A stretch of DNA of 64,000 nt from JAYRSJ01 sp041920215 (lineage in GTDB: Bacteria > Pseudomonadota > Gammaproteobacteria > Burkholderiales > Burkholderiaceae_C): contig JAYRSJ010000006.1 of the NCBI GenBank assembly GCA_041920215.1, forward strand, positions 108,329 to 172,328, written 5' to 3'. The position numbers were made by a program, and so were the translations under genes. Below are positions 37,204 to 49,031 of the stretch, piece after piece; position 1 is the first letter of the stretch, and the number at the start of each line of letters is the position of its first letter. The notes beneath the pieces were generated by a model. It saw nothing but the letters and a program-made list of their open reading frames with translations. It did no database searches and was not told the origin of the DNA.

Positions 37204-39354
37204 TCAGTATCGCGGAGAGTTAGATGAGCGGTGTTGCAGCAGCAGCAGGCTGCGCGGTGGCGCCTCCAGGCCGGGACCCGGAAGCTGCTGCGGCGCTGCC
37301 AGGCCGGCGCTGCTGTCCAGCAGCAGCGCCCAGGCCGCTGCGTCGAGGCCGAAGTGCCGGGCCTGGGGTTCGGGATTGAAGACCAGGGCCAGGCGCGGCG
37401 TGTCGGCAGCGGCCGCGCGCAGCAGGCAGGCAAAGGCGCGCTGGCCGGCATCGTGCCAGTCCTGCAGCTGCATCTCCTGTCCATCGGGGCGCAGCCACTG
37501 GATGCTGGCGTCAGCCGCGTCGATCTTTGCGCCCGCCCCCGCCGGCACGAACCAGCGCCCATGCCGCAGCAGCGGCTCGCTGCGGCGCAGCTGCAGCAGC
37601 CGGCCGATAAAGGCGCAGAGCGAATCGCGCTGCGGCTGTGCCCAGTCCAGCCAGCCGATCGGACTGTCCTGGCAGTAGGCGTTGTTATTGCCGCCCTGGC
37701 TGTTGGCCAGTTCGTCGCCGGCATTGAGCATCGGCGTGCCCTGGGCCAGCAGCAGCGTGGCCAGCATCGCGCGGCGCACCCGCTCGCGCGCCTCGCATAC
37801 GAACGGCTCTTCGCTGGGGCCTTCGATGCCGAAGTTCGCGCTGAGCTCGCCGTCACGGCCGTCGCGGTTGCCTTCGCCATTGGCCTCGTTGTGCTTGCGG
37901 GCGTAGCTGAGCAGATCGTTCAGCGTGTAGCCGTCGTGCACCGCGATGAAGTTGACCGAGGCACCGGGCGGCCGCTGGCCATGGTGGAACAGATCGCTGG
38001 AGGCGCTGAAGCGCCGCGCGAACTCGCCGCGGCTCACCTGCGCCGCGCCGCCCAGCTGATCGGCCAGCCAGTAGCCGCGCACCGCGTCGCGGAACTTGTC
38101 GTTCCACTCCAGAAAACGGCCGGGGAAGCGGCCCAGCTGATAGCCATGGTCGCCGGCATCCCAGGGCTCGGCGATCAGGTGCACGCTGCTGAGCACCGGA
38201 TCCTGGCGCAAGGCGGTGAAGAACGCCGCCTGCGGGTCATAGCCATGGCGGGTACGGCCCAGCACCGGCGCCAGATCGAAGCGAAAGCCGTCCACCCCCA
38301 TCTCCTGCACCCAGTAGCGCAGCGAGTCCAGCACCAGCTGGGTGACGCGCGGGTGGCGCACATTGAGCGTGTTGCCGCAGGCGCTGAGGTTCTCCAGCCG
38401 CGCCGGGTCGTCCTCGGCCAGGCGGTAGTAGCTGGCCTGGTCCAGACCGCGCAGGCTCAGCGTCGGGCCGTACTCATTGCCCTCGGGCGTGTGGTTGTAG
38501 ACCACGTCCAGCACCACCTCCAGCCCGGCCTCGTGCAGGGCCTGCACCATGGCGCGGAACTCCCGCGTCACTGCGGCCGGATCGTCGCGCAGCGCGGCGC
38601 TGGCCAGGCGCGGGTCGGGGCAGAAGAAGCCCAGCGTGTTGTAGCCCCAGTAGTTGCGCAGGCCGGTGTCGGCCAGATGCGGCTCGTCGATCGCGTAGTG
38701 CACCGGCAGCAGGGACAGCGTGGTGATGCCCAGCGTCTTGAAGTGCGCGATGGCCGCCGGATGGGCCAGCGCCGCATAGCTGCCGCGCAGCGCCGCGGGG
38801 ATCTCCGGATGCTGCATCGAGAAGCCCTTCACATGGACCTCGTAGAGCACCAGGTCCTGCAGCGCATGGCGCGGCGCGCTGGCGCGTGGGCCGGGCATGG
38901 CCAGCGGCGCGGCGACCCGGGCCTTCAGCGCCTGCGGCGCGTTGTCGCGCTCGTCCAGCGCCTGCGGGCCATCCGGATGGCCCAGCGGATAGCCGTGGTG
39001 CTCGGCCCGCCAGGCGAAGCGGCCGACTATTTCTCGCGCGTAAGGGTCCAGCAGCAGCTTGTGCGGATTGAAGCGGTGGCCCTCGTGCGGCGCATGGGGG
39101 CCCTGCGCCCGCAGGCCGTAGACCAGGCCGGCCGCCGCGCCCGGCAGGAACCCGTGAAAGACCCCATCCACCGGCCCCTGCAGCGCATAGCGACGCAGCT
39201 CGCGCTGGCCGGCGGCATCGAAGAGACACAGCTCGATGCCCGTCGCATGCGCTGAGAACACCGCAAAGTTGACTCCCCCATCGCGGCACTGCGCACCCAG
39301 CGGCTCGTGGCGACCGGGCTCGAGCCGCTCGGGCAAGGAATGAAGCAGGCTCAT
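37204..39354 (-). CDS. glgX: glycogen debranching enzyme
   Basis: 716 residues from ATG 39354, which overlaps the glgB stop by four bases; a longer upstream frame runs inside glgB and is not real. E-set domain at the start (DGGVNFAVFSAHATGIELCLFD), then the barrel with VVYNHTPEGNEYGPTLS, GFRFDLAPVLGR (nucleophile about 361), LIAEPWDAG (about 393-401) and AVHDGYTLNDLLSY (about 471-484). GlgX removes short limit-dextrin branches left by phosphorylase. Cytoplasmic. Confidence 0.95.
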   Translation of the reverse strand: MSLLHSLPERLEPGRHEPLGAQCRDGGVNFAVFSAHATGIELCLFDAAGQRELRRYALQGPVDGVFHGFLPGAAAGLVYGLRAQGPHAPHEGHRFNPHKLLLDPYAREIVGRFAWRAEHHGYPLGHPDGPQALDERDNAPQALKARVAAPLAMPGPRASAPRHALQDLVLYEVHVKGFSMQHPEIPAALRGSYAALAHPAAIAHFKTLGITTLSLLPVHYAIDEPHLADTGLRNYWGYNTLGFFCPDPRLASAALRDDPAAVTREFRAMVQALHEAGLEVVLDVVYNHTPEGNEYGPTLSLRGLDQASYYRLAEDDPARLENLSACGNTLNVRHPRVTQLVLDSLRYWVQEMGVDGFRFDLAPVLGRTRHGYDPQAAFFTALRQDPVLSSVHLIAEPWDAGDHGYQLGRFPGRFLEWNDKFRDAVRGYWLADQLGGAAQVSRGEFARRFSASSDLFHHGQRPPGASVNFIAVHDGYTLNDLLSYARKHNEANGEGNRDGRDGELSANFGIEGPSEEPFVCEARERVRRAMLATLLLAQGTPMLNAGDELANSQGGNNNAYCQDSPIGWLDWAQPQRDSLCAFIGRLLQLRRSEPLLRHGRWFVPAGAGAKIDAADASIQWLRPDGQEMQLQDWHDAGQRAFACLLRAAAADTPRLALVFNPEPQARHFGLDAAAWALLLDSSAGLAAPQQLPGPGLEAPPRSLLLLQHRSSNSPRY

Positions 39355-41249
39355 GCAGGCACCAGGAACAGGGTGGCCAGCGGCGGCAGCGTCAGCGTGA
39401 GCCGGCCGTCGGTGACGGGCAGGCGGGCTTCCCGATTGCCGGCATTGCTGCCGCCGTAATGGGATGAATCGGTGTTCAGCGCCTCGCGCCAGGCCCGCCC
39501 AGCGGCCGGGGCCGGCAGACGGTAGCCATGGCGCGGTACCGGCGTGAAGTTGCACACCACGATGACGCAGCCGCCCTGCCCGTCATGCCGGGCCCAGGCC
39601 AGCACCGACTGCTCGCGGTCCTCGGTCTGCAGCCATTCGAAGCCGGCGGCCTCGCAGTCCAGGCGGTGCAGGGCCGGCACGCTGCGGTAAAGCCGGTTTA
39701 GATCGCCCACCAGGCGCTGCACGCCGGCGTGGCGCGGGTCCTGCAGCAGCGCCCAGGGCAGCTCGACATCATGGTTCCACTCGCTGCTTTGCGCGAACTC
39801 CTGGCCCATGAAGAGCAGCTTCTTGCCCGGGTGGCCCCACATAAAGCCGTAGTAGGCACGCAGATTGGCGTAACGCTGCCACTGCGCGGCGTCATGAGGA
39901 ACGTCCGGCATCTTGCCCAGCAGCGAGCCCTTGCCGTGCACCACCTCGTCATGCGAGAGCGGCAGCACGAAGTTCTCGCTGAAGGCGTAGACCAGGCCAA
40001 ACGTCAGCTTGTCGTGGTGCCAGCGGCGGTGGATGGGATCCTCGCGCATATAGGCCAGGCTGTCGTTCATCCAGCCCATATTCCATTTGTAGTGGAAGCC
40101 CAGGCCACCGGCGCTGGTCGGCGCCGAGACCGCGGGGAAGCTGGTCGACTCCTCGGCCACGCTGATCGCACCCGGCGCCTCGCGGACCAGCAGCTCGTTG
40201 GTGCGCTTGAGCAGCGCGATCGCCTCCAGGTTCTCGCGCCCGCCCTGCACATTGGGCAGCCATTCGCCGGGCGGCCGCGAGTAGTCGCGGTACAGCATCG
40301 AGGCCACCGCATCGACCCGCAGGCCGTCCACCCCCCAGTGCTCGCACCAGTAGAGCGCGCTGCCGGCCAGCCACTGGGCCACCTCTTGACGGCCGAAGTT
40401 GGGAATCAGCGTGTGCCAGTCGCGGTGCAAGCCCTCGCGCGGGTCGGCGTACTCGTAGAGCGCCGTGCCGTCGAACTGCACCAGGCCGTGGGCATCGGCC
40501 GGGAAATGCGCCGGCACCCAGTCCAGCAGCAGGCCCAGGCCGGCCGCATGGCAGGCCGCCACGAAGCGGGCCAGGCCCTCGGGCGGGCCGAAGCGCGCGC
40601 TGGGCGCATACAGCCCCAGGGTCTGGTAACCCCAGGAGCCGTCGAAGGGATGCTCGCTGATCGGCAACAGCTCGATATGGGTGAAGCCCAGCGAGGCCGC
40701 ATAGGGTGGCAGCGTCGCGGCCAGCTCGTCCCAGCTGGGAAAGCGGCCGTCGGGGCGGCGCCAGGAGGCGGCATGGACCTCGTAGATCGCCACCGGCGCA
40801 TCGCGCCGGTTGGCCGCCTGGCGGGCCGGACTCAGCCCCCTGCGGACGGTCGGGCCCCTGGCTTCAAGCGGTTCCGCGACGATGCTGGCCGTGGCCGGCC
40901 GAAGCTCCGCAGCGCGGGCATAGGGATCGGCCTTCAGCGGCAGCAGGCGGCCGTCGGCCGCATGCAGCTGGAACTTGTAGAGATCGCCGGGCCGGGCGCC
41001 GGGCACGAAACCCTGCCAGATGCCGTCGGCCGGGGCCTCGCTGCGCCCCAGCGGGTGCCGCTCGCCGTCCCAGTCATTGAAGCTGCCGACCACGCTGACC
41101 CGACTGGCATGGGGCGCCCAGACGGCAAAGCGCACGCCCTCGCGCGGCCCGGTGCGGCGCGGATTGCGCGCCGCATGGGCGCCCAGCCACAGCCAGGGCC
41201 GCGGGTGTTCGCCACGGGCCAAGAGGGCCAGGTCTTGCGCAGGAATCAT
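39351..41249 (-). CDS. glgB: 1,4-alpha-glucan branching enzyme
   Basis: 632 residues, of the shorter type without the extra N1 domain. E-set module VRFAVWAPHASRVSVVGSFNDWDG (about 39-62), then GYQTLGLYAPSARFG, nucleophile Asp in GLRVDAVASMLY (about 311), acid Glu in SVAEESTSFP (about 364) and LSHDEVVHGKGSL (about 433-445). It cuts alpha-1,4 chains and re-attaches them in alpha-1,6 linkage. No glgA or glgC is present in the window, so here the enzyme is packed with degradative genes. It follows glgP by 15 bases and overlaps glgX. Confidence 0.95.
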   Translation of the reverse strand: MIPAQDLALLARGEHPRPWLWLGAHAARNPRRTGPREGVRFAVWAPHASRVSVVGSFNDWDGERHPLGRSEAPADGIWQGFVPGARPGDLYKFQLHAADGRLLPLKADPYARAAELRPATASIVAEPLEARGPTVRRGLSPARQAANRRDAPVAIYEVHAASWRRPDGRFPSWDELAATLPPYAASLGFTHIELLPISEHPFDGSWGYQTLGLYAPSARFGPPEGLARFVAACHAAGLGLLLDWVPAHFPADAHGLVQFDGTALYEYADPREGLHRDWHTLIPNFGRQEVAQWLAGSALYWCEHWGVDGLRVDAVASMLYRDYSRPPGEWLPNVQGGRENLEAIALLKRTNELLVREAPGAISVAEESTSFPAVSAPTSAGGLGFHYKWNMGWMNDSLAYMREDPIHRRWHHDKLTFGLVYAFSENFVLPLSHDEVVHGKGSLLGKMPDVPHDAAQWQRYANLRAYYGFMWGHPGKKLLFMGQEFAQSSEWNHDVELPWALLQDPRHAGVQRLVGDLNRLYRSVPALHRLDCEAAGFEWLQTEDREQSVLAWARHDGQGGCVIVVCNFTPVPRHGYRLPAPAAGRAWREALNTDSSHYGGSNAGNREARLPVTDGRLTLTLPPLATLFLVPA

Positions 41250-41264
41250 CGTGCCGCGTTGGTA

Positions 41265-43817
<2,553 letters not shown>

Positions 43818-43961
43818 AGGGTGTTCAGCAATGGGGCCGAGTCGCCCGGTCCGCCTACAGTCCGGCCATCGCAGACGATGGACCGGCCACCGGCCGGGTA
43901 CAGCAGGCAGCGCTTGCGCAGCTGCGTTGCGGCAAAGTATCGCCCACAGCCATCGGTTTTG

Positions 43962-43976
43962 TGTAGTTTCACTACA
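43962..43976. promoter_or_regulatory. TGTAG-N5-CTACA operator, site C (TGTAGTTTCACTACA)
   Basis: Perfect match to the consensus. It lies 145 bases before the first glgP start and 208 bases before malK, so it could serve either or both directions. Confidence 0.78.
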
Positions 43977-44050
43977 TCGGGTTATCCCGAACCAGATTCT
44001 AACTCTTTGATTTTCAACGAATCACTCGAGAGAAGGCAGCATCCACTCCG

Positions 44051-44079
44051 TTGTGAAACTACGGCTACAACTGTATATT
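44051..44079 (+). promoter_or_regulatory. probable sigma-70 promoter of the malK operon
   Basis: TTGTGA (44051-44056), 17-base spacer, TATATT (44074-44079), about 105 bases before the malK start. The -10 lies inside palindrome site D. Confidence 0.68.
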
Positions 44080-44086
44080 CTCTACA
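44072..44086. promoter_or_regulatory. TGTAG-N5-CTACA operator, site D (TGTATATTCTCTACA)
   Basis: Nine of ten defined positions match. It covers the -10 element of the predicted malK promoter, the placement expected of a repressor. Confidence 0.65.
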
Positions 44087-44183
44087 TCCCGGCTGCCCAG
44101 CGGCCACCTCCGGCCGCGCACGCAGCGCCGGGGCTTACAAAGAGACAAGTGCCGCCGCGCCAGCGCCGGCACGGAGAAGATCA

Positions 44184-45317
44184 ATGGCGGACGTGAAGCT
44201 GCAAGCCGTGGCCAAGGCCTATGGCGCTACCAAGATCCTGCACGGCATCGACCTGGAGATTCGCGATGGCGAATTCATGGTCTTCGTCGGCCCGTCGGGC
44301 TGCGGCAAGTCCACGCTGCTGCGCACCATCGCCGGCCTGGAGGACATCAGCAGCGGCGAGATGCGCATCGGCGGTGTGCTGGTCAACGAGGTGCCGCCGG
44401 CGGAACGCGGCATCGCGATGGTCTTCCAGAGCTATGCGCTGTACCCGCATATGAATCTGTTCGACAACATGGCCTTCGGCCTGAAGCTGGCCCGCGTTCC
44501 CAAGCAGGAAATCGCCAGCGCGGTGCAGCATGCCGCCAAGATCCTGCATATCGAGCATCTGCTGGACCGCAAGCCCAAGGACCTGAGCGGCGGCCAGCGC
44601 CAGCGGGTCGCGATCGGCCGCGCCATCGTGCGCAAGCCCGAGGTCTTTCTGTTCGACGAGCCGCTGTCCAATCTGGACGCCGCGCTGCGGGTGCGCATGC
44701 GCTACGAGTTCGCCAAGCTGCACGAGGAGCTCAAGACCACCATGGTCTATGTGACCCATGACCAGGTGGAGGCCATGACCCTGGCCGACCGCATCGCGGT
44801 GCTGCAGGCGGGCCGACTCGAGCAGGTGGGCACGCCGCTGGAGCTCTACGAGCATCCGCGCAATCTCTTCGTCGCCGGCTTCATCGGCAGCCCCAAGATG
44901 AATCTGCTGGCCTGTGAGCTGCTAGAGGCGGCCGAAGAAGGCGTGGCGCTGCTCAAGTTGGCCGACGGCGCACGGATGCGAGCCCGGGTGGACGCCAGCG
45001 GCTTGCAGCCCGGCGCCCGGCTGACGCTGGGCATACGGCCCGAGCACATCCGCCGCGCCGGCGGCGACGCGGCAAGGGGCAATCTGCTGCACAGCAGCAT
45101 CGCCTTTGTCGAATCGCTGGGCGGCACCACCTTCGCCTACTGCCCCTACCCCGGCCTGGAGGATCCGCTGACCTGCCAGTTCGAGGGTCGCAATGGCGCC
45201 GACCGCCTGCGCGCCGGCGAACCGCTGAGTCTCTACCTGCCGCCCGAGGCCCTCTATCTGTTCGACGAGCAGGGCCTGGCCCTGCGCCGCCTGGCTGCGC
45301 CGGAGCTGGCCGCATGA
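44184..45317 (+). CDS. malK: maltose/maltodextrin ABC transporter ATP-binding protein
   Basis: 377 residues from ATG 44184, with GGAG eight bases upstream; the frame is open further upstream but that part covers the promoter. Walker A GPSGCGKSTLL (about 37-47), Q-loop VFQSYALYPHMN, signature LSGGQRQRVAIGRA (about 135-148), Walker B VFLFDEPLSNLD (about 155-166) and switch His in VTHDQ (about 192-196). The C-terminal 130 residues form the OB-fold regulatory region of MalK/UgpC-type proteins (LGIRPEHI). Drives import through MalFG. Overlaps malE by four bases. Confidence 0.95.
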   Translation: MADVKLQAVAKAYGATKILHGIDLEIRDGEFMVFVGPSGCGKSTLLRTIAGLEDISSGEMRIGGVLVNEVPPAERGIAMVFQSYALYPHMNLFDNMAFGLKLARVPKQEIASAVQHAAKILHIEHLLDRKPKDLSGGQRQRVAIGRAIVRKPEVFLFDEPLSNLDAALRVRMRYEFAKLHEELKTTMVYVTHDQVEAMTLADRIAVLQAGRLEQVGTPLELYEHPRNLFVAGFIGSPKMNLLACELLEAAEEGVALLKLADGARMRARVDASGLQPGARLTLGIRPEHIRRAGGDAARGNLLHSSIAFVESLGGTTFAYCPYPGLEDPLTCQFEGRNGADRLRAGEPLSLYLPPEALYLFDEQGLALRRLAAPELAA

Positions 45318-46519
45318 GCCGGCGCCGCATGCACGCCCTGGGCCTCCTGACCCTGGCCGCGCTGCTGGCGCTGGGCCCGCTGACGGCAGCCCGGGCCCAG
45401 CCGCTGAAGCTGCTGGTCTGGATCAATGGCGACAAGGCCTACAACGGTCTGCAGCAGGTCGGCAAGGCCTTCGAACAGCTCAGCGGCGTCAAGGTGGTGG
45501 TCGAGCACCCGGTCGACGCGACCGACAAGTTCCAGCAGGCCGCCGGCGCCGGCAAGGGCCCCGACATCTTCTGCTGGCCGCATGACCGGGTCGGCGAATG
45601 GGCCAAGTCCGGCCTGCTGACCCCGCTGCGCCCCTCGGCCCGGCTGCGCGCCGAGGTCGAGGAGAAGGCCTGGCAGGCCTTTGCCTACCAGGGCCGCATC
45701 TGGGGCTATCCGATCGCGATCGAGACCAGCGGCCTGATCTACAACAAGGCCCTGGTGCCCCACCCGCCCGCCAGCTTCGAGGAGTTGCTGAAGCTGGACG
45801 CGCAGCTGGCGCGTCAGGGCAAGCGCGCCATCCTCTGGGACTACAACAAGAGCTTCTTCAGCTGGCCACTGCTGGCCGGCGCCGGCGGCCAGATCTTCGG
45901 TCGCCTGCCCAACGGCGACTACGACCCGGCCCAGGTGGGCGTCAACAATGCCGGCGCGCTGGCCGGTGCGCAGATGATCGAGCGTCTGCTCAGGGGCGGC
46001 CATATGCCCAAGGGAGCGCGCTATGCCGAGATGGAAAGCGCCTTCGCCCGCGGTGAGGTGGCGATGATGATCTCCGGCCCCTGGGCCTGGGACAACGCCC
46101 GCAAGGCCAAGATCGACTTTGGTGTCGCCCCCATCCCGGGCCTGCACGCCGACCAGCCCTCCAAACCCTTCGTCGGCGTGCTGGGCTGCATGATCGCCGC
46201 GCCCAGCAAGCTCAAGGACGTGGCTCGCGAGTTTCTGGAGAACCATCTGATGCGCCCGGCCGCGCTCAAGGTGCTGGATGCCGATGTGGCGATCGGTGTG
46301 CCGGCCAACAAGGCCTTCTACGCCGAGCTGGCGGTCAACCCGCTGATCAAGGCCAGCATGGAGAACGCGCGCCTGGGCGAACCCATCCCCAACATCCCCG
46401 AGGTGGGACGTTTCTGGACCGCGATGGACGCGGCGCTGGAGGCCATCACCAATGGGCTGCAATCGCCCAAGGACGCCCTGGACGGCGCCGCCGGCCGCAT
46501 GCTGCTGGACAAGAAATGA
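45314..46519 (+). CDS. malE: maltose/maltodextrin ABC transporter periplasmic binding protein
   Basis: 401 residues. Signal peptide 1-28 (MSRRRMHALGLLTLAALLALGPLTAARA). The mature protein begins QPLKLLVWINGDKAYNGLQQVGKAFEQLSGVKVVVEHP, close to E. coli MalE, with GPDIFCWPHDRVGEWAKSGLL (about 84-104) and the sugar-contact segment SGPWAWDNARKAKIDFGVAPIPGL also conserved (key: GPWAW, FGVAP). It captures maltodextrins for MalFGK. Coupled to malK by ATGA; its own stop overlaps an ATG that would be the natural malF start if the reading frame were intact. Confidence 0.94.
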   Translation: MSRRRMHALGLLTLAALLALGPLTAARAQPLKLLVWINGDKAYNGLQQVGKAFEQLSGVKVVVEHPVDATDKFQQAAGAGKGPDIFCWPHDRVGEWAKSGLLTPLRPSARLRAEVEEKAWQAFAYQGRIWGYPIAIETSGLIYNKALVPHPPASFEELLKLDAQLARQGKRAILWDYNKSFFSWPLLAGAGGQIFGRLPNGDYDPAQVGVNNAGALAGAQMIERLLRGGHMPKGARYAEMESAFARGEVAMMISGPWAWDNARKAKIDFGVAPIPGLHADQPSKPFVGVLGCMIAAPSKLKDVAREFLENHLMRPAALKVLDADVAIGVPANKAFYAELAVNPLIKASMENARLGEPIPNIPEVGRFWTAMDAALEAITNGLQSPKDALDGAAGRMLLDKK

Positions 46520-46529
46520 GCGCCATCCT

Positions 46530-46543
46530 CCCCCCCACCCCCC
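46530..46543 (+). repeat. C7-A-C6 homopolymer tract at the malF start
   Basis: Seven C, one A, six C, placed between an ATG that overlaps the malE stop (46516) and the in-frame TTG of malF (46544). One C fewer would join that ATG to the malF frame, adding nine residues. Confidence 0.9.
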
Positions 46544-48124
46544 TTGGCCCGCGCCTACACGCTGCAGCCGCCCTCGGGACTGGAACGCGCGGCCCGGCTG
46601 CTGCGCTGGCCGCTGGCCGGACTGGCCCTGCTGGCCGCGCTCTACGGTGTCTTCCTGGTCCATGCGGCCGGCCAGACCTGGTGGGCCATGGGCACGCTGG
46701 CCCTGGTGACCTCGGCCTTCTATGTCTACTGCAGCAACGCCGGCTTTGCCTACCGCTACCTCTACCCCGGCATCGCCGGCATGGGGGTCTTCATCGCCTT
46801 TCCGCTGCTCTACACCGCGCAGATCGGCTTCAGCAACTACTCCTCGGCCCATCTGCTGAGCCAGGAGCGCGCGCGCGCCTATCTGCTGGACCAGCATGAG
46901 GCCATCACCGAGCAGATCCAGCCCTACACCCTGCATGCGGCCGGCGCCGAGTACCGGCTGGCGCTCAACGATGCCGAGAGCGGCAGCCCGCGCTGGCTCT
47001 CGCCGCCGCTGGCGCTGCGCCCCCAGCCCGTGCCGCTGCGCATCGAGATGCAGCCGGCCAGCGCGGAACGCGGTCAGCCCTTGGGCGAGCCACTGCCGCT
47101 GCGCGAGCTGATACGCCACCGCGAGGCCTTGCAGCAGCTGCAGCTGCGCCTGCCCGACGCAGGCAGCTCCCAGGGGCTGGCCGAGCTGCGCTATCTGGGC
47201 TTGCGTGAGTTCGGCCCGATACGCCCGCATTACCAGGCCCTCGATAACGGAGCCTTGAAGCGCCTCGCCGATGGCGTGCTGTTCAGCCCCACGGCGGACA
47301 GCGGCTATTTCCAGAGCGCCACCGGCGAGCGGCTGCAGCCGGGCTACAAGGTCTTCGTCGGCTGGCAGAACTATGGCCGCATGCTGCTTGACGCCGAGTT
47401 CCGCGGCCCCTTTCTGGCGATCTTCAGCTGGACGGTCCTGTTCTCGCTACTGACCGTGCTGTGCGCCACCGCGATCGGCATGACGCTCGCGGTGCTGCTG
47501 AACTGGGACGATCTGAAGTACCGCGGCAGCTACCGCACCCTGCTCTTCCTGCCCTACGCGGTGCCGGGCTTCATCTCCATCCTGGTGTTCAAGGGTCTGT
47601 TCAACCAGAACTTCGGCGAGATCAACGCGATCCTGGATGCGCTGTTCGGCGTCAAGCCAGCCTGGTTCGCCGATCCGCTGCTGGCCAAGACCATGCTCTT
47701 GATCGTCAACGTCTGGCTGGGCTACCCCTACATCATGATCCTGTGCTCGGGCCTGCTGAAGGCGATTCCGGCCGACCTCTACGAGGCCTCGGCACTGGCC
47801 GGCGCCGGTCCGCTGACCAATTTCTTCCGCATCACCGCGCCGCTGATCATCAAGCCGCTGGCGCCGCTCTTGGTCAGCGCCTTCGCCTTCAACTTCAACA
47901 ACTTCGTGCTGATCGCGCTCTTGACCGACGGCCGGCCCGACTTCCTCAGCACCAAGATACCGGCCGGCCAGACCGACATCCTGGTGTCCTACACCTACCG
48001 CATCGCCTTCCGCGACTCGGGCTCGGACTTCGGCCTCGCCGCCGCGATCTCGACCCTGATCTTCATCCTCGTCGCCGCGCTCTCGCTGATCAATCTGCGA
48101 TTGATGCGCAAGACCCAGCAATAG
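46544..48124 (+). CDS. malF: maltose/maltodextrin ABC transporter permease MalF
   Basis: 526 residues as read from TTG 46544. Three membrane helices near the start (about 22-95) are followed by a roughly 170-residue periplasmic loop (P2-like, about 110-275), as in E. coli MalF (514 residues), then five more helices. The EAA loop that docks on MalK reads YEASALAGAGPLTNFFRITAPLI (key EAxxLxGA...FFxITxP, about 414-434). No Shine-Dalgarno precedes the TTG. An upstream ATG at 46516, overlapping the malE stop, is out of frame by one base because of the C7-A-C6 tract. So the true start is either TTG or that ATG after a one-base change. Confidence 0.9.
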   Translation: MARAYTLQPPSGLERAARLLRWPLAGLALLAALYGVFLVHAAGQTWWAMGTLALVTSAFYVYCSNAGFAYRYLYPGIAGMGVFIAFPLLYTAQIGFSNYSSAHLLSQERARAYLLDQHEAITEQIQPYTLHAAGAEYRLALNDAESGSPRWLSPPLALRPQPVPLRIEMQPASAERGQPLGEPLPLRELIRHREALQQLQLRLPDAGSSQGLAELRYLGLREFGPIRPHYQALDNGALKRLADGVLFSPTADSGYFQSATGERLQPGYKVFVGWQNYGRMLLDAEFRGPFLAIFSWTVLFSLLTVLCATAIGMTLAVLLNWDDLKYRGSYRTLLFLPYAVPGFISILVFKGLFNQNFGEINAILDALFGVKPAWFADPLLAKTMLLIVNVWLGYPYIMILCSGLLKAIPADLYEASALAGAGPLTNFFRITAPLIIKPLAPLLVSAFAFNFNNFVLIALLTDGRPDFLSTKIPAGQTDILVSYTYRIAFRDSGSDFGLAAAISTLIFILVAALSLINLRLMRKTQQ

Positions 48125-48137
48125 CAAGGAGGCACGC

Positions 48138-49028
48138 ATGGCAATCGTTAGAGGCAGAAAAGCGCGCTGGCGCGTCTGGGCCGCCCATGGCCTGCTGTGG
48201 GCCTTCCTGGCCCTGACCCTGTTCCCGCTGCTGGCCATCGTGTCGATCTCGCTGCGCCCCGGCAACTTCGCCACCGGCAGCCTGATCCCCAGCGAGATCA
48301 GCCTGGAGCACTGGAAGCTGGCACTGGGCATTCCCTACCAAGCCGAGGACGGCAGCCTGGTCCAGCCGCCGTTTCCGGTGCTGACCTGGCTGTGGAACTC
48401 GATCAAGGTGGCGACGATCTCGGCCTTCACCATCGTCGCGATCTCCACCACCGCCGCCTACGGCTTCGCGCGCCTGCGCTTCCGCTTCAAGACGCCCATC
48501 CTGAACAGCATGCTGCTGCTGCAGATGTTCCCGCCGGTGCTGGCCCTGGTGGCCATCTACGCGATCTTCGAAACCCTGGGCAACTTCGTGCCGGCCCTGG
48601 GCCTGGAGACCCATGCGGGCCTGGTGCTGGCCTATGTGGGCGGCGTGGCCACCCATATCTGGACCATCAAGGGCTATTTCGAAACCATACCGATAGAGAT
48701 CGAGGAATGCGCCAAGGTCGATGGGGCCACGCACTGGCAGGCCTTCCGCCTGGTGCTGCTGCCGATGGCCCTGCCCATCCTGATGGTGGTCTTCGTGCTG
48801 GCCTTCATCGGCACCATCATCGAGTACCCGGTGGCCTCCATCCTGCTGCGCGAGGAAGCCAATCTGACCCTGGCCGTGGGCTCAAAGTACTATCTGCACG
48901 ACCAGCGTTTTCTGTGGGGCGACTTCGCCGCCGCGGCCGTGCTATCCGGGCTGCCGATCACCGCGGTCTTCCTGATCGCGCAGCGCTGGATCGTGTCGGG
49001 CCTGACCGCCGGCGGTGTGAAGGGCTGA
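48138..49028 (+). CDS. malG: maltose/maltodextrin ABC transporter permease MalG
   Basis: 296 residues, same length as E. coli MalG. Six membrane helices; the EAA loop is IEECAKVDGATHWQAFRLVLLPMALP (key ExxxxDGAxxxxxFxxxxLPxxxP, about 190-215). A consensus Shine-Dalgarno AGGAGG lies seven bases before the ATG, the strongest in this operon. Pairs with MalF as the membrane channel. Thirteen bases after malF. Confidence 0.96.
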   Translation: MAIVRGRKARWRVWAAHGLLWAFLALTLFPLLAIVSISLRPGNFATGSLIPSEISLEHWKLALGIPYQAEDGSLVQPPFPVLTWLWNSIKVATISAFTIVAISTTAAYGFARLRFRFKTPILNSMLLLQMFPPVLALVAIYAIFETLGNFVPALGLETHAGLVLAYVGGVATHIWTIKGYFETIPIEIEECAKVDGATHWQAFRLVLLPMALPILMVVFVLAFIGTIIEYPVASILLREEANLTLAVGSKYYLHDQRFLWGDFAAAAVLSGLPITAVFLIAQRWIVSGLTAGGVKG

Positions 49029-49031
49029 GCC

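Larger units (their letters stand above)
43818..44183. other. 366-bp divergent control region glgP/malK
   Basis: AT-richer than its flanks, especially 43950-44090. It holds two copies of the island palindrome and a good sigma-70 promoter pointing to malK. I see no small gene and no terminator. The part next to glgP (43818-43930) has no clear signal. Confidence 0.7.
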
